DNA of 64,000 bases, taken from assembly GCA_002337125.1 (NCBI GenBank), contig DDFJ01000004.1, positions 1,043,889 to 1,107,888 on the forward strand, given 5' to 3'. The DNA comes from Chitinophagaceae bacterium UBA1931 (GTDB lineage Bacteria > Bacteroidota > Bacteroidia > Chitinophagales > Chitinophagaceae). The notes beneath the pieces were generated by a model that was not told the origin of the DNA, did not search any database, and was given only the letters and a program-made list of their open reading frames with translations. Positions within the stretch are counted from its first letter, which is position 1. Every line of letters begins with the position of its first letter. The position numbers and the translations under genes are program-made. Positions 33,863 through 42,748 of the stretch are shown here, one piece after another.

Positions 33863-34009
33863 GCAATTCCAACAGCACAACTCAGCATTCTATCCGGTAA
33901 ATTGCCCAAATCGCATTAGGCACTTATAAAATAATCTGCACACCCGCCTTAAACGCATTTTTCAGTACTTAAACCAGGAATTACAGCGTAAAAACCTCCA
34001 TTTCAACCA
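33863..34009. other. intergenic DNA without recognisable genes
   Basis: Between leader copy C and the tandem array I see no gene, RNA or terminator. Degenerate units related to the 21-bp repeat (CTTAAACC, TTACAGCG) appear towards its right end. Confidence 0.5.
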
Positions 34010-34262
34010 CTTAAACCGTGTCTTACAGCGTCTTAATCGGTACGTGCAGTCGTTTAATCGCCTCTTACACTGCCTTAATTACATCTTACACTGCCTTAAT
34101 TGCAGCGTGCAGTCATTTAATTGATATGTGCAGCAGTTTAATCGGTACGTGCAGTCATTTAATCGCTTCGTGCACTGCCTTAATTGCATCTTACACTGCC
34201 TTAATTACATTTTACAGTCGTTTAATCGGTATCTACAGTGGCAAAATCAATAGCTGCAGCAG
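34010..34262. repeat. 21-bp tandem repeat array
   Basis: Ten consecutive units of exactly 21 bp run from 34032 to 34241, each beginning (C/T)TTAAT and ending in CAGTC(A/G) or CACTGC; a diverged unit flanks each side. Unit types alternate between TTTAATCGGTACGTGCAGTC and CTTAATTACATCTTACACTG forms. The period equals two DNA helical turns. There are no unique spacers, so this is not a CRISPR. An open frame across it has a seven-residue periodicity that follows from the repeat length. Confidence 0.85.
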
Positions 34263-34391
34263 TTTTTCAAAACACAGTTATGCAAAAAAACAACACACTA
34301 ATTAAACTTACCGCTTCGTGGTATTGCCCATCCATAAATCACATATTAGTTTAAAACGTCAATTATTATTTTCCATTAAACACTATTCAAA

Positions 34392-35303
34392 ATGACGTCA
34401 AGAAATGAAGCCAAACTCGGCATGTACAACGCAGTACTAACCCACATTGAAGCTAACGGTACAATCACCGCCACCGTTCCCGCCTTCGAAACAGCAGCCG
34501 ATGCATTGCGGGCAGTTTACAACAACATCATCGATGCATCGCAGCAGGAATCTCTTGCCATTGGCGGTATTACCACCGACAAATCTCAGGCACGCATCGC
34601 TCTTTGCCAGGAAGCAGCCAACATTGCAGCCGCAGTCTTTGCATTTGCAGCAGCCGCTTCAAACAACACACTCAAAGAACAGGTTAACTATCCTGTTTCA
34701 AAACTCCTGCTCACAAAAGATGAATTATTAATTCCGGCCTGCAACAACATTCATGATCTGGCAAATACAAATGCGGCATTGCTCATACCTTATGGCGTTA
34801 CTGCAACTCGTTTAACAGCATTCGAAACTATACTTGAAAATTACCAGGAACTCATTCCTTCACCACGCAATGCCGTAACAAGTAAAGCAGCCGTCCGCAC
34901 ATCACTCACTAATTTGTTTAAACAGGCCGATACACTTTTAAAAACACAGCTCGATAAAATTGCATTACAGTTCAAAACTTCAAACGAAGAATTTTACAAC
35001 ACATACAAACAAAACCGCATTATACTCGATGCTGCAACATCTTCAACTCAGGTAACAGGCGTTATAACCGATAGTGTAAGCAATCAACCAATCCCAGGAG
35101 TAAAAGTGCAGGTAGTCGATCAGCCATATACAGCAACATCAAATGCATTAGGCCAGTACACAGTTAAAGTTCCCGTACCCGGCACTTACAATATTGCATT
35201 TACAATCTTGGCAGGTTACAGCAACAAAACACAAACAGGCGTGGTTGTTACATTAGGTCAGTCAACAACAGTAAATACACAACTCGTTCCGTTACCATCT
35301 TAA
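34392..35303 (+). CDS. protein with helical N-terminal domain and CarboxypepD_reg-like C-terminal domain
   Basis: A 303-residue protein. Residues 1-220 are predicted largely helical and Ala-rich, of unknown family. Residues 222-303 form a carboxypeptidase-regulatory-like beta-sandwich (VTGVITDSVSNQPIPGVKVQ, ALGQYTVKVPVPGTYNIAF). Such domains are normally outside the cytoplasm, yet the N-terminus MTSRNEAKLGMYNAVLTHIE shows no signal peptide. It sits 130 bp downstream of the 21-bp tandem array and ends at its own strong terminator. Function unknown. Confidence 0.72.
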   Translation: MTSRNEAKLGMYNAVLTHIEANGTITATVPAFETAADALRAVYNNIIDASQQESLAIGGITTDKSQARIALCQEAANIAAAVFAFAAAASNNTLKEQVNYPVSKLLLTKDELLIPACNNIHDLANTNAALLIPYGVTATRLTAFETILENYQELIPSPRNAVTSKAAVRTSLTNLFKQADTLLKTQLDKIALQFKTSNEEFYNTYKQNRIILDAATSSTQVTGVITDSVSNQPIPGVKVQVVDQPYTATSNALGQYTVKVPVPGTYNIAFTILAGYSNKTQTGVVVTLGQSTTVNTQLVPLPS

Positions 35304-35324
35304 AACAAAAGCAACTTTAAAACA

Positions 35325-35354
35325 AAAAGCCCCGGCATAATCGTCGGGGCTTTT
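35325..35354 (+). terminator. Rho-independent terminator
   Basis: The stem AAAAGCCCCGGC / GTCGGGGCTTTT (one G-T pair) has a 6-nt loop and is followed by ATTTTA. Confidence 0.85.
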
Positions 35355-35404
35355 ATTTTAAAAATTTATCAAATCAAAAAAATGAAAAGCTGCATAAAAC
35401 AAAA

Positions 35405-35424
35405 TCCCCTCCTTGCGGAGGGGA
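35405..35424 (-). terminator. terminator of the ftsZ end of the dcw cluster
   Basis: The stem TCCCCTCC / GGAGGGGA with a 4-nt loop is followed on the minus strand by TTTTGTTTT. It lies about 90 nt after the ftsZ stop codon. Confidence 0.75.
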
Positions 35425-35513
35425 CTTACACAACTAATAAAACCTGTGATTCTAAGATTCACCTTACAACTATAAAACAACGATTACTCCACGCTGAAGC
35501 ATGGAACTATTCA

Positions 35514-37379
35514 TTAATCGGGTTTTTTACCATCTAAAAATGTGTTGATGGTTTTTATTTCGGCCTGGTTATTTTCATCGCTTTGTACAGTGTAATTGCT
35601 GTAAAAGTTTTCGGCAGGCGAAATGGTATTATACAATTCTAAATTACGGCGGAGATAAGCCGGCACAGTGTCAAACTCATTATTCGGATCAGCCGAATGG
35701 ATGTTAAACGAGAGGTTTCTCAACTTCTGTAAACGATCTGCAGCTTTTTTCCGTTGCTCTTCTGCCTCATCTGTTACCAGTGGCTCTTCCGAAGAAGCAA
35801 GATGAACATTTTGATCGGCCCAAGACTTTTCCTCCGCCGCTGGTTGTTCTGTTTTTTCCACAATCTGCATCTCGAACGATTCTTCCTCGTCCTTAACAAT
35901 ATGCAGCTGTACCGGAGTAACAGGAACTTCAACCGGTTTTTCTTCGGCTTTTATTTCCGGAATGGATTCTTCTTTTTCTTCTTTTGTTTCAACATAAATA
36001 ACCGTTGGCTTTCTTAAAAAACCTCCTGATGTTATTGATGATGGCTGCTGCTGTGGTTGCTGTTGCTCAACGGGCTTTTCTGTTAACTTCATAACAGGTG
36101 GTTCAACAACTGCTGCAGGTTCTTCTTTCTTTTCTTCCACCTTTGGAACTTCTGCAACAACAGGAACAACAGGATCAAGTACAAATTCAATACGCTCTGT
36201 TTCTACAACTGGAGCCTGTATTATTTCAGCCACAGGTGCTTCCTGTTTTACTTCTTCAACCATTACAGGAGCAACCGGATCTTTTACTTCTTCCGTAAAG
36301 AGTACAGGTTGTGTGTATTCTTTCTTTTCAGGTTCGCCCAGCGTCATGATAATTTTTTCGGGCTTGGCATCAGCTTTCTTTTCTTCAACAACGGGCTTTT
36401 TGTCAAACGGATTCTTTTGTTCAAAACCTGTTGCAATAAGTGTAATGCCAATTTTATCGCCGAGTGAATTATCGTAACCTAAACCAAGAATAACATCTGT
36501 ATTTTCTCCTGCCTGTGATAACAAATGGTTCTGTATAATTTCTACTTCATCCATTGTAAACTCATGTTCTGTTTCAGAACTGTTGATGTTGATGAGTATC
36601 CATTTTGCACCACGGATATCGTTATCATTCAGCAATGGCGAATTCAATGCTTCTTCAATTGCACGTTGTGCCCTGTTTTCGCCATTTGCACTTGCATTAC
36701 CAAGGATTGCCACACCACCGTTTTTCATAACGGTGCATACATCGGCAAAGTCAACATTGATCTGGCCGGTGCTGTTGATGACATCCGTAATACATTTTGC
36801 TGCAGTTGCCAATACATTATCTGCTTTGGCAAATGCTTCTTTCATTTTTAAATTTCCAAACTGGTGACGCAGTTTATCGTTACTGATAACAAGTAATGTA
36901 TCAACGTAATCTTTTAAACGGTTAATACCATCTTCCGCCTGCTGAATACGTTTCTTTCCTTCGTAACCAAACGGAGTTGTAACAATACCTACAGTAAGGA
37001 TGCCCAGATCTTTACAGATTTTTGCAATGATAGGCGCACCACCTGTACCTGTACCACCGCCCATGCCGGCAGTGATAAAAGCCATCTTGGTATTTACTTC
37101 CAGTATGCGTTTAATTTCTTCTAAACTTTCTTCGGTTGCCTGGCGACCGATTTCAGGATTGGCTCCTGCACCAAGACCCTGTGTTAAATGCGGGCCTAAC
37201 TGCACTTTGTTGGGAACCATGCTTTGCGATATTGCCTGTGCATCGGTATTGCAGATAATAAAGTTTACGCCTTCAATAATCTGAGAATGCATGTGATTCA
37301 CTGCATTGCTACCACCACCTCCAACACCAATTACTTTGATGATGGATGACTTCTCTTTTGGCAGATCAAATTGTATCAT
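35514..37379 (-). CDS. ftsZ: cell division GTPase FtsZ, with long C-terminal linker
   Basis: The tubulin-like protein that forms the division ring. The GTPase core occupies residues 1-320: IKVIGVGGGGSNAVNHM, CNTDAQAIS and the tubulin signature GMGGGTGTGGAP. It is followed by an unusually long Glu/Pro/Val-rich linker of about 230 residues. The FtsA/membrane-tether binding peptide is DTVPAYLRRNLEL, and some 40 further residues follow it before the stop, whereas in many species the peptide is terminal. At 621 residues it is much longer than E. coli FtsZ (383), but long linkers are common in Bacteroidota. Last gene of the dcw cluster. Confidence 0.98.
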   Translation of the reverse strand: MIQFDLPKEKSSIIKVIGVGGGGSNAVNHMHSQIIEGVNFIICNTDAQAISQSMVPNKVQLGPHLTQGLGAGANPEIGRQATEESLEEIKRILEVNTKMAFITAGMGGGTGTGGAPIIAKICKDLGILTVGIVTTPFGYEGKKRIQQAEDGINRLKDYVDTLLVISNDKLRHQFGNLKMKEAFAKADNVLATAAKCITDVINSTGQINVDFADVCTVMKNGGVAILGNASANGENRAQRAIEEALNSPLLNDNDIRGAKWILININSSETEHEFTMDEVEIIQNHLLSQAGENTDVILGLGYDNSLGDKIGITLIATGFEQKNPFDKKPVVEEKKADAKPEKIIMTLGEPEKKEYTQPVLFTEEVKDPVAPVMVEEVKQEAPVAEIIQAPVVETERIEFVLDPVVPVVAEVPKVEEKKEEPAAVVEPPVMKLTEKPVEQQQPQQQPSSITSGGFLRKPTVIYVETKEEKEESIPEIKAEEKPVEVPVTPVQLHIVKDEEESFEMQIVEKTEQPAAEEKSWADQNVHLASSEEPLVTDEAEEQRKKAADRLQKLRNLSFNIHSADPNNEFDTVPAYLRRNLELYNTISPAENFYSNYTVQSDENNQAEIKTINTFLDGKKPD

Positions 37380-37426
37380 AATTTCTACGAGTTTGCGGGT
37401 TAGTTAGTAAGTTTTGTTTGAGTAGT

Positions 37427-37503
37427 AAGTTGTATGTTATAAGTTATAAGTTGGGAAACTGTTCCGGCTAAACTTATCACTTATTACTTATCACTTACAA
37501 CTT
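37427..37503. repeat. imperfect large inverted repeat between ftsA and ftsZ
   Basis: A left arm of AAGTTGTATGTTATAAGTTA type and a right arm of ACTTATCACTTATTACTTAT type are near-complementary, separated by about 18 nt. The right arm runs into the last codons of ftsA. It is built from the A/T-rich decamer AAGTGATAAG. Confidence 0.55.
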
Positions 37504-38895
37504 CCTGTCTTCTTCTTCATTAAACAGATCAATCAATCCGTCTTTAATGCTGTCCATAAATCCTTTTAAGCTCTTACGCTTTTTCACTCTTACCTGGTGT
37601 GTATCGGTTTGTTCGTCGTACACATTCACCACTTCGGCAACAGTTTCTTCTTTTACTTCAATTCCTTTCAGTTTGTTCTGTGTATTTTCAAACACGTTGT
37701 AACCTTTCAGTATTAAACCAATACAGGTTGAGTACATTGGCTTAGCCAGTTCATCAATATGGCCGGGAGCTAAATGCTCGTTAGGGAAACCAATGCGTGC
37801 ATTTAATCCTGTAACATATTCTGTTAACTGAATTAAATGTTTGAGTTGCGAACCACCACCGGTTAATACAATGCCACCATTGAGCATGCGGTTATCTAAA
37901 CCAACCTGCTTGAGATGATAGCTTACAAAATCCATAATCTCACTCATACGTGCCTGTATGATGTGTGCAAGATTTTTTACACTGATTTCTTTGGGTGCCA
38001 TTCCACGAATGCCGGGAATAGTAATGAATGCATTTGATTTTGCTTCGTCGGCCAAAGCACTGCCGAACTGTACTTTCATTTGCTCAGCCTGTGTACGCAG
38101 TACGCCTAATCCCATCTTAATATCGTTGGTGATATTTTCACCGCCGAAAGGAATAACTGCTGTGTGTTTTAAGATGCCTTCATAAAACACAGCGAGGTCG
38201 GTTGTACCACCACCAATATCTACAATGGCAACACCTGCTTCCAGGTCATGCTCACACATTACTGCTGCTGCTGATGCCAATGGCTGCAGTACAAGATCCT
38301 TTACTTTTAAATGACTTTTCTCCACACTGCGATTGATATTGCGGATTGCATTTTTATCGCCGGTGATGATGTGAAAATTAGCACCAACTTTCACGCCACT
38401 ATATCCAATCGGGTTAGGAATATTCTGAAAATTATCCACAGTAAACTCCTGCGGAATAACATCAATAATCTGATCGCCTGCAGGAATGTACGTTTTGTAC
38501 TGATCATTAATGAGCTGATCAATTTCACGCTGTGCAATTTCATCTTCGTTGTTCTGACGAACGATATCGCCACGTGTTTGCAATGATTTGATGTGGTGAC
38601 CTGCAATACCCACATACACTTCATTAATTTCTAAATTAGGATTGCTTGCATAGCAATTCTGTAAAGCCTGCTCAATGGCTTTAATGGTTTGATCAATGTT
38701 CAACACCATACCGTGCTGAACACCGCTTGAATTGGCACGGCCAAACCCAAGAATTTCTAATTTTCCGAATTCATTTTTACGGCCTGCAATTGCTGCAATT
38801 TTGGTTGTACCAATGTCCAAACCCACGATGATGGGATTGTTGTTTACAGCCTGTGCTCCGGTTGCTGTTCCATTAGTTGGTGATTCCGTTGTCAT
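37495..38895 (-). CDS. ftsA: cell division protein FtsA
   Basis: The actin-like protein that tethers FtsZ to the membrane. The 466-residue protein has the phosphate-1 motif VGLDIGTTKIAAIAG, then VYVGIAGHHIKS, the phosphate-2 motif AIVDIGGGTTDLAVF and the adenosine motif GGIVLTGGGSQLKHL. The C-terminus is basic and amphipathic (KKRKSLKGFMDSIKDGLIDL), the membrane-binding helix, followed by FNEEEDRKL. It lies between ftsQ and ftsZ with about 115-nt gaps on each side that contain simple repeats. Confidence 0.97.
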   Translation of the reverse strand: MTTESPTNGTATGAQAVNNNPIIVGLDIGTTKIAAIAGRKNEFGKLEILGFGRANSSGVQHGMVLNIDQTIKAIEQALQNCYASNPNLEINEVYVGIAGHHIKSLQTRGDIVRQNNEDEIAQREIDQLINDQYKTYIPAGDQIIDVIPQEFTVDNFQNIPNPIGYSGVKVGANFHIITGDKNAIRNINRSVEKSHLKVKDLVLQPLASAAAVMCEHDLEAGVAIVDIGGGTTDLAVFYEGILKHTAVIPFGGENITNDIKMGLGVLRTQAEQMKVQFGSALADEAKSNAFITIPGIRGMAPKEISVKNLAHIIQARMSEIMDFVSYHLKQVGLDNRMLNGGIVLTGGGSQLKHLIQLTEYVTGLNARIGFPNEHLAPGHIDELAKPMYSTCIGLILKGYNVFENTQNKLKGIEVKEETVAEVVNVYDEQTDTHQVRVKKRKSLKGFMDSIKDGLIDLFNEEEDRKL

Positions 38896-38968
38896 AGTTG
38901 TATGTTGTTTTTAGTTGTGTGCGTTTTTGCTTAGATAATAGTTAATCGTTCATGGTTCATAGCAATAC

Positions 38969-39010
38969 TTCTTCATTCTTCATTCTTCATTCTTCATTTC
39001 TCATTTCTCT
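38969..39010. repeat. short tandem repeat (CATTCTT)n between ftsQ and ftsA
   Basis: Several copies of the 7-bp unit CATTCTT run between the end of ftsQ and the start of ftsA. No other signal is visible in this gap. Confidence 0.6.
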
Positions 39011-40146
39011 CATCCTCCCTTTTTCGGCATAACTGCTTTTGGTTGATTTTTTGTTTTTTGTTTTGCTTCGTTTAATACTTTTTCTTCTTCACTGGTTGTT
39101 TTTGCTTTTGTTTTCGAAGGGGTAGGGAGTTGGTTCTTCAAAGCAATGGGATTTTTGGTTTGTGGTTTCACAGCGGATTTTAAAACGGGCCCAGCTGTTG
39201 GTTTACTCTTGTTGTTCTCTGAGGTAAGCAAACTCTTTGCAGTATCTTTTACAACCGGAGTTGCAATTGTTTTTGTTGCTGAATCAGGTTGATTATATAC
39301 ACTGTCTTCTGTTACTCTTGTTTGATAGATACTTTGCTGAAGCACCATTGATTTAAACAGGCTTGCGCTATCCCTTCTTACCGCCACTAACTGTTTATCA
39401 TATCGCACATCCAATGCACTGTAAAAATTCCAGCCGGTTTTTGCCATTACTTTTTTATAGAACAACAGTAACCGGTTAAATTTTGCTTCCATGTTGGTTG
39501 CATCGCCCAGCAGTATAACATGATTACCCAGTTTGGGTACCAGTTCAAATTCATAGTTGTTGATATTCACCTGGTCAATCTGCGCCATCCAGAAATCATT
39601 TTTGAGAATGAAGCGTCCGAGTTCTTTTACCTGTTGCTGCAATACACTGTCTTTTTGTTTTGTAGCAACGGCCTCATTGGGGAAAGAAGTGAATACAGGC
39701 ACACGTGCAATCTGGTCGGTTGTTACCGGCAACTGCTCGCCAAGATCATCAACGTAAAATGATTCGCCTGCTTCCCTGAACACTCTTGCCACCGGCTCCC
39801 TTTCGGTAATATCTGCATGAAGCACATCATTATTATCAAAGAACAATTCTGCATTGCGTATCCACAAATTGCGTTCAAGCAATTCTTCGAGTTGCTGCAG
39901 ATCAAATGTTTTCAGCTTCTGCCCTTTCATCAATTCAGGTCTTCCTCCTGAAATGGTTTGCAGTATCTGTTTCTTACTGATGTATTCCACACCATCAACA
40001 CTTTTAATATTCACCACCACATCTTTACACACTTCAGCATTCTGGCTCTGAGCAGCAGCAACCAGCAACACAATGGTAGCTGTACCGGCCGCTGTCCATA
40101 CAGTTGCCAGTAAAAACTTCTTCCATGAAAATCTCTTACTGCTCAT
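39010..40146 (-). CDS. ftsQ: cell division protein FtsQ with long basic C-terminal tail
   Basis: A 378-residue bitopic division protein: cytoplasmic MSSKRFSWKKF, a membrane segment (about residues 12-31), then a POTRA-like segment (VVNIKSVDGVEYISKKQILQ) and the FtsQ domain with WIRNAELFFDNNDVLHADIT. From about residue 275 the chain turns into a Lys/Pro/Thr/Ala-rich low-complexity tail of roughly 100 residues ending KNQPKAVMPKKGG. This tail would be periplasmic and strongly basic. It is not part of the core family and might bind peptidoglycan or a partner; that is inference. Confidence 0.93.
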   Translation of the reverse strand: MSSKRFSWKKFLLATVWTAAGTATIVLLVAAAQSQNAEVCKDVVVNIKSVDGVEYISKKQILQTISGGRPELMKGQKLKTFDLQQLEELLERNLWIRNAELFFDNNDVLHADITEREPVARVFREAGESFYVDDLGEQLPVTTDQIARVPVFTSFPNEAVATKQKDSVLQQQVKELGRFILKNDFWMAQIDQVNINNYEFELVPKLGNHVILLGDATNMEAKFNRLLLFYKKVMAKTGWNFYSALDVRYDKQLVAVRRDSASLFKSMVLQQSIYQTRVTEDSVYNQPDSATKTIATPVVKDTAKSLLTSENNKSKPTAGPVLKSAVKPQTKNPIALKNQLPTPSKTKAKTTSEEEKVLNEAKQKTKNQPKAVMPKKGG

Positions 40147-40152
40147 TTCGTA

Positions 40153-41526
40153 TTATTCAACAATCTTTTTTATCTGCATCAGCATTGCATCAATATCGCC
40201 TGCACCTGCTGTAACCAGCAATTTTATATTGCCGTTTATTTTTTCATTGCTTAACCTGTTCAGCAATTCATCCTTCGTTACACAACTCACTTTTGCTTTC
40301 TTCATCTTACCTGAAATGAGTTCGCTTGTAACTCCTTCAACCGGCAATTCCCTTGCAGGATAAATGGGTAACAGGAAAACTTCATCTGCCATATCCAGCA
40401 CTTCTGCAAAACCATCAGCCAAATCTCTTGTACGTGAAAAGAGATGTGGCTGAAATACCAACGTCAGCTTTTCATCGCCAAACAAACTTCTTGCACCATT
40501 GATTAATGCTCTCAACTCTTCCGGGTGATGTGCATAATCATCAATCATCACAACCTTTGCTGCGCCGGGAGAAAGAATGTATTCAAACCTTCTCTTTACT
40601 CCTTTAAATGCGGCAACTGCTTCTTTTATCTTTTCGTCTTCAATGTTTAATATGTGTGCTACAGTAATCGCTGCAAGTGCATTTTCCACGTTGTGCAAGC
40701 CACCAATATTCAGCTGCACATTACTGATCACATGTCCGTTCACAACTGCATCAAACAAATACGTTCCGCTTTGCACTTTCAGGTTGGCAGCATGTACATG
40801 CGCATTCACATCTGATAAATGATAAGTGATGTGATGCGTTGCTTTTAACTCACTGCTGCGTTTCAATCCATGCTTGCTGATAAGCCAGCCACCGGGTTTT
40901 ATTTTTTCAGTGAATTCAATGAACGCCTGTTCCATTGCTTCTGCTGTTCCGTAGATATCGAGATGATCGGCATCCATTGCAGTGATCACTGCAATATCCG
41001 GACTCAGCTTATGAAAAGAACGGTCGTATTCATCTGCTTCAACAACACACACATTGTTTTCTGACGACCAGAAATTGCGGTTGTAATTCACAGCTATACC
41101 ACCAAGGAATGCATTGCAACCAAAACCTGTATGACGAAGTACATGACCTGTCATTGTGCTGATGGTTGTTTTACCATGCGTTCCTGCCACACATATATTC
41201 AAAGAACTTTGTGTAATAATCTGCAGTACATCACTTCTCTTCACCACACTGTAACCATTCTGCAGGTAATACTGGTATTCCTTATGCTCCTTTGGAATAG
41301 CAGGGGTGTAAATCACCAGCTGCACATCTTTTGGAATACCTTCAACATCTTCTTTATAATGAACTTCAATTCCCTCTGCCTCCAGTTGCGATGTAAGCGG
41401 CGTTACTGTTTTATCATAACCACTCACCTTCACTCCCTTTTCATGAAAGAACCTTGCAATGGCACTCATTCCAATTCCTCCAATGCCAACGAAGTATACT
41501 TTCTTTATGTCGTTCAACTGAATCAT
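40153..41526 (-). CDS. murC: UDP-N-acetylmuramate--L-alanine ligase
   Basis: Adds L-Ala to UDP-MurNAc, the first step of stem-peptide synthesis. The 457-residue protein has the N-terminal VGIGGIGMSAIARFF, the P-loop AGTHGKTTISTM, EADEYDRSF and DDYAHHPEEL, in the usual order. It lies 9 nt after murG and 6 nt before ftsQ on the minus strand. Length and motifs are complete. Confidence 0.98.
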   Translation of the reverse strand: MIQLNDIKKVYFVGIGGIGMSAIARFFHEKGVKVSGYDKTVTPLTSQLEAEGIEVHYKEDVEGIPKDVQLVIYTPAIPKEHKEYQYYLQNGYSVVKRSDVLQIITQSSLNICVAGTHGKTTISTMTGHVLRHTGFGCNAFLGGIAVNYNRNFWSSENNVCVVEADEYDRSFHKLSPDIAVITAMDADHLDIYGTAEAMEQAFIEFTEKIKPGGWLISKHGLKRSSELKATHHITYHLSDVNAHVHAANLKVQSGTYLFDAVVNGHVISNVQLNIGGLHNVENALAAITVAHILNIEDEKIKEAVAAFKGVKRRFEYILSPGAAKVVMIDDYAHHPEELRALINGARSLFGDEKLTLVFQPHLFSRTRDLADGFAEVLDMADEVFLLPIYPARELPVEGVTSELISGKMKKAKVSCVTKDELLNRLSNEKINGNIKLLVTAGAGDIDAMLMQIKKIVE

Positions 41527-41535
41527 TCGCTTCGT

Positions 41536-42690
41536 TTATCCTCCAATAATTTCAATTATGTCTTTTGCAATCACATCATCTGCATTACTTACTGCCAGCT
41601 GTTTTATTTGCTGCCTGAGTTCGTTTTGCTTTACTTCATCATTCAATAAAGCAACAATAGTGCTGACGAGTTTTGCTTTTGCTTCATCATCCTTCACCAT
41701 CAGTGCTGCATTTTTTTCTACTAAACTTTTTGCATTAGCTGTCTGGTGATCTTCTGCTGCAAACGGGTAAGGAACAAACACTGCAGGTTTTGCTGTTAAA
41801 CAGATTTCTGCAATGGCCATTGCACCGGCTCTTGAAATAATTACATCAGCAGCTGCATAAGCCTGGTCCATTTGTGTGATGAAATCATTCACCCACACAT
41901 TTGCTTTTCCATTTGCCCTTGCTTTTCCCTGTTCAGCATAAGGTTTACCTGTTTGCCAGATGAGCTGAAGATTATTTTTTTCAAACTCATCAATGCCTGC
42001 ATCAATAGCTTCGTTAATGCTTTTTGCACCAAGACTTCCACCAACAACCAGCACTGTTTTTTTATCCGCATTCAATCCAAAGAACTTTAATCCTTCCTGG
42101 TGCGAAACAGTTGATTCGCTGATTGCCTTACGAACGGGATTACCGGTGATCATCAGTTTTTCTGCAGGAAAAAATTTCGACATACCATCTGTCGCAACAA
42201 AAATTTTTGTTGCTTTTTTTCCTAGCATAATGTTTGACTTACCTGCAAACGAATTGCTTTCGTGGATGAAGGTTTTTATTCCTTTCGACTGTGCAAACCT
42301 GAGCACAGGAAAACTGGAATAACCACCTACTCCTATCACGGCATCGGGTTTAAACTGGCTGATGATTGTACGCACCTGCATAAAACTCTTTACCAGCTTA
42401 AACGGCAAACCGATGTTTTTTATCAAAGAACTTCTGTTAAAACCTGCTATATCCAATCCTTTTATTTCATAACCGGCCTGCGGCACTTTTTCCATTTCCA
42501 TTTTTCCTTTTGCACCCACAAACAAAATCTGTGCATCGGGCTTAATTTTCTTAATGGCGTTAGCAATTGCTATGGCAGGGAAAATATGTCCGCCTGTTCC
42601 GCCGCCTGCTATCATAATACATTGCCCCCTCCGACCCCTGAAGGGGGAACCAGCAACTGTATCATTATTTTCTATCACGCCGTTATTCAT
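41536..42690 (-). CDS. murG: UDP-GlcNAc:lipid I N-acetylglucosaminyltransferase, with repeat-derived N-terminus
   Basis: Adds GlcNAc to lipid I to make lipid II on the inner face of the membrane. Motifs: IMIAGGGTGGHIFPA (glycine loop), GVGGYSSFPVLRFA, HESNSFAGKSN, VVGGSLGAKSINE, and SRAGAMAIAEICL with PYPFAAEDHQTANA for the acceptor and UDP-sugar sites. The N-terminus is odd: residues SPFRGRRGQC directly before the first strand are encoded by a GC-rich palindromic repeat. The start is uncertain; I chose ATG 42690, with ATGs at 42717 and 42765 (the latter overlapping ftsW) also in frame. Confidence 0.95.
   Translation of the reverse strand: MNNGVIENNDTVAGSPFRGRRGQCIMIAGGGTGGHIFPAIAIANAIKKIKPDAQILFVGAKGKMEMEKVPQAGYEIKGLDIAGFNRSSLIKNIGLPFKLVKSFMQVRTIISQFKPDAVIGVGGYSSFPVLRFAQSKGIKTFIHESNSFAGKSNIMLGKKATKIFVATDGMSKFFPAEKLMITGNPVRKAISESTVSHQEGLKFFGLNADKKTVLVVGGSLGAKSINEAIDAGIDEFEKNNLQLIWQTGKPYAEQGKARANGKANVWVNDFITQMDQAYAAADVIISRAGAMAIAEICLTAKPAVFVPYPFAAEDHQTANAKSLVEKNAALMVKDDEAKAKLVSTIVALLNDEVKQNELRQQIKQLAVSNADDVIAKDIIEIIGG
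42624..42655. repeat. palindromic repeat inside the murG 5' coding region
   Basis: A GC-rich element centred on CCCCTGAAGGGG, preceded by CCCCCTCCGA. It is far richer in G/C than its surroundings and lies in the open reading frame of murG. A second copy lies at the end of ftsW, about 110 bp away and in opposite orientation. Confidence 0.75.
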
Positions 42691-42748
42691 TTCCAAATTC
42701 CATTTTTCATTTATCATTTCTAAACCCAAACATGATGTTTCAATTTCA

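Noticed and set aside
34010..34262. CRISPR array
   Set aside because: The 21-bp units are contiguous with no unique spacers, they vary in sequence, and no cas gene is nearby.
34018..34305. A possible heptad-repeat protein encoded across the 21-bp array
   Set aside because: It would need a GTG start, has no promoter or leader signal, and its periodicity is forced by a repeat length divisible by three. The array is more simply non-coding.
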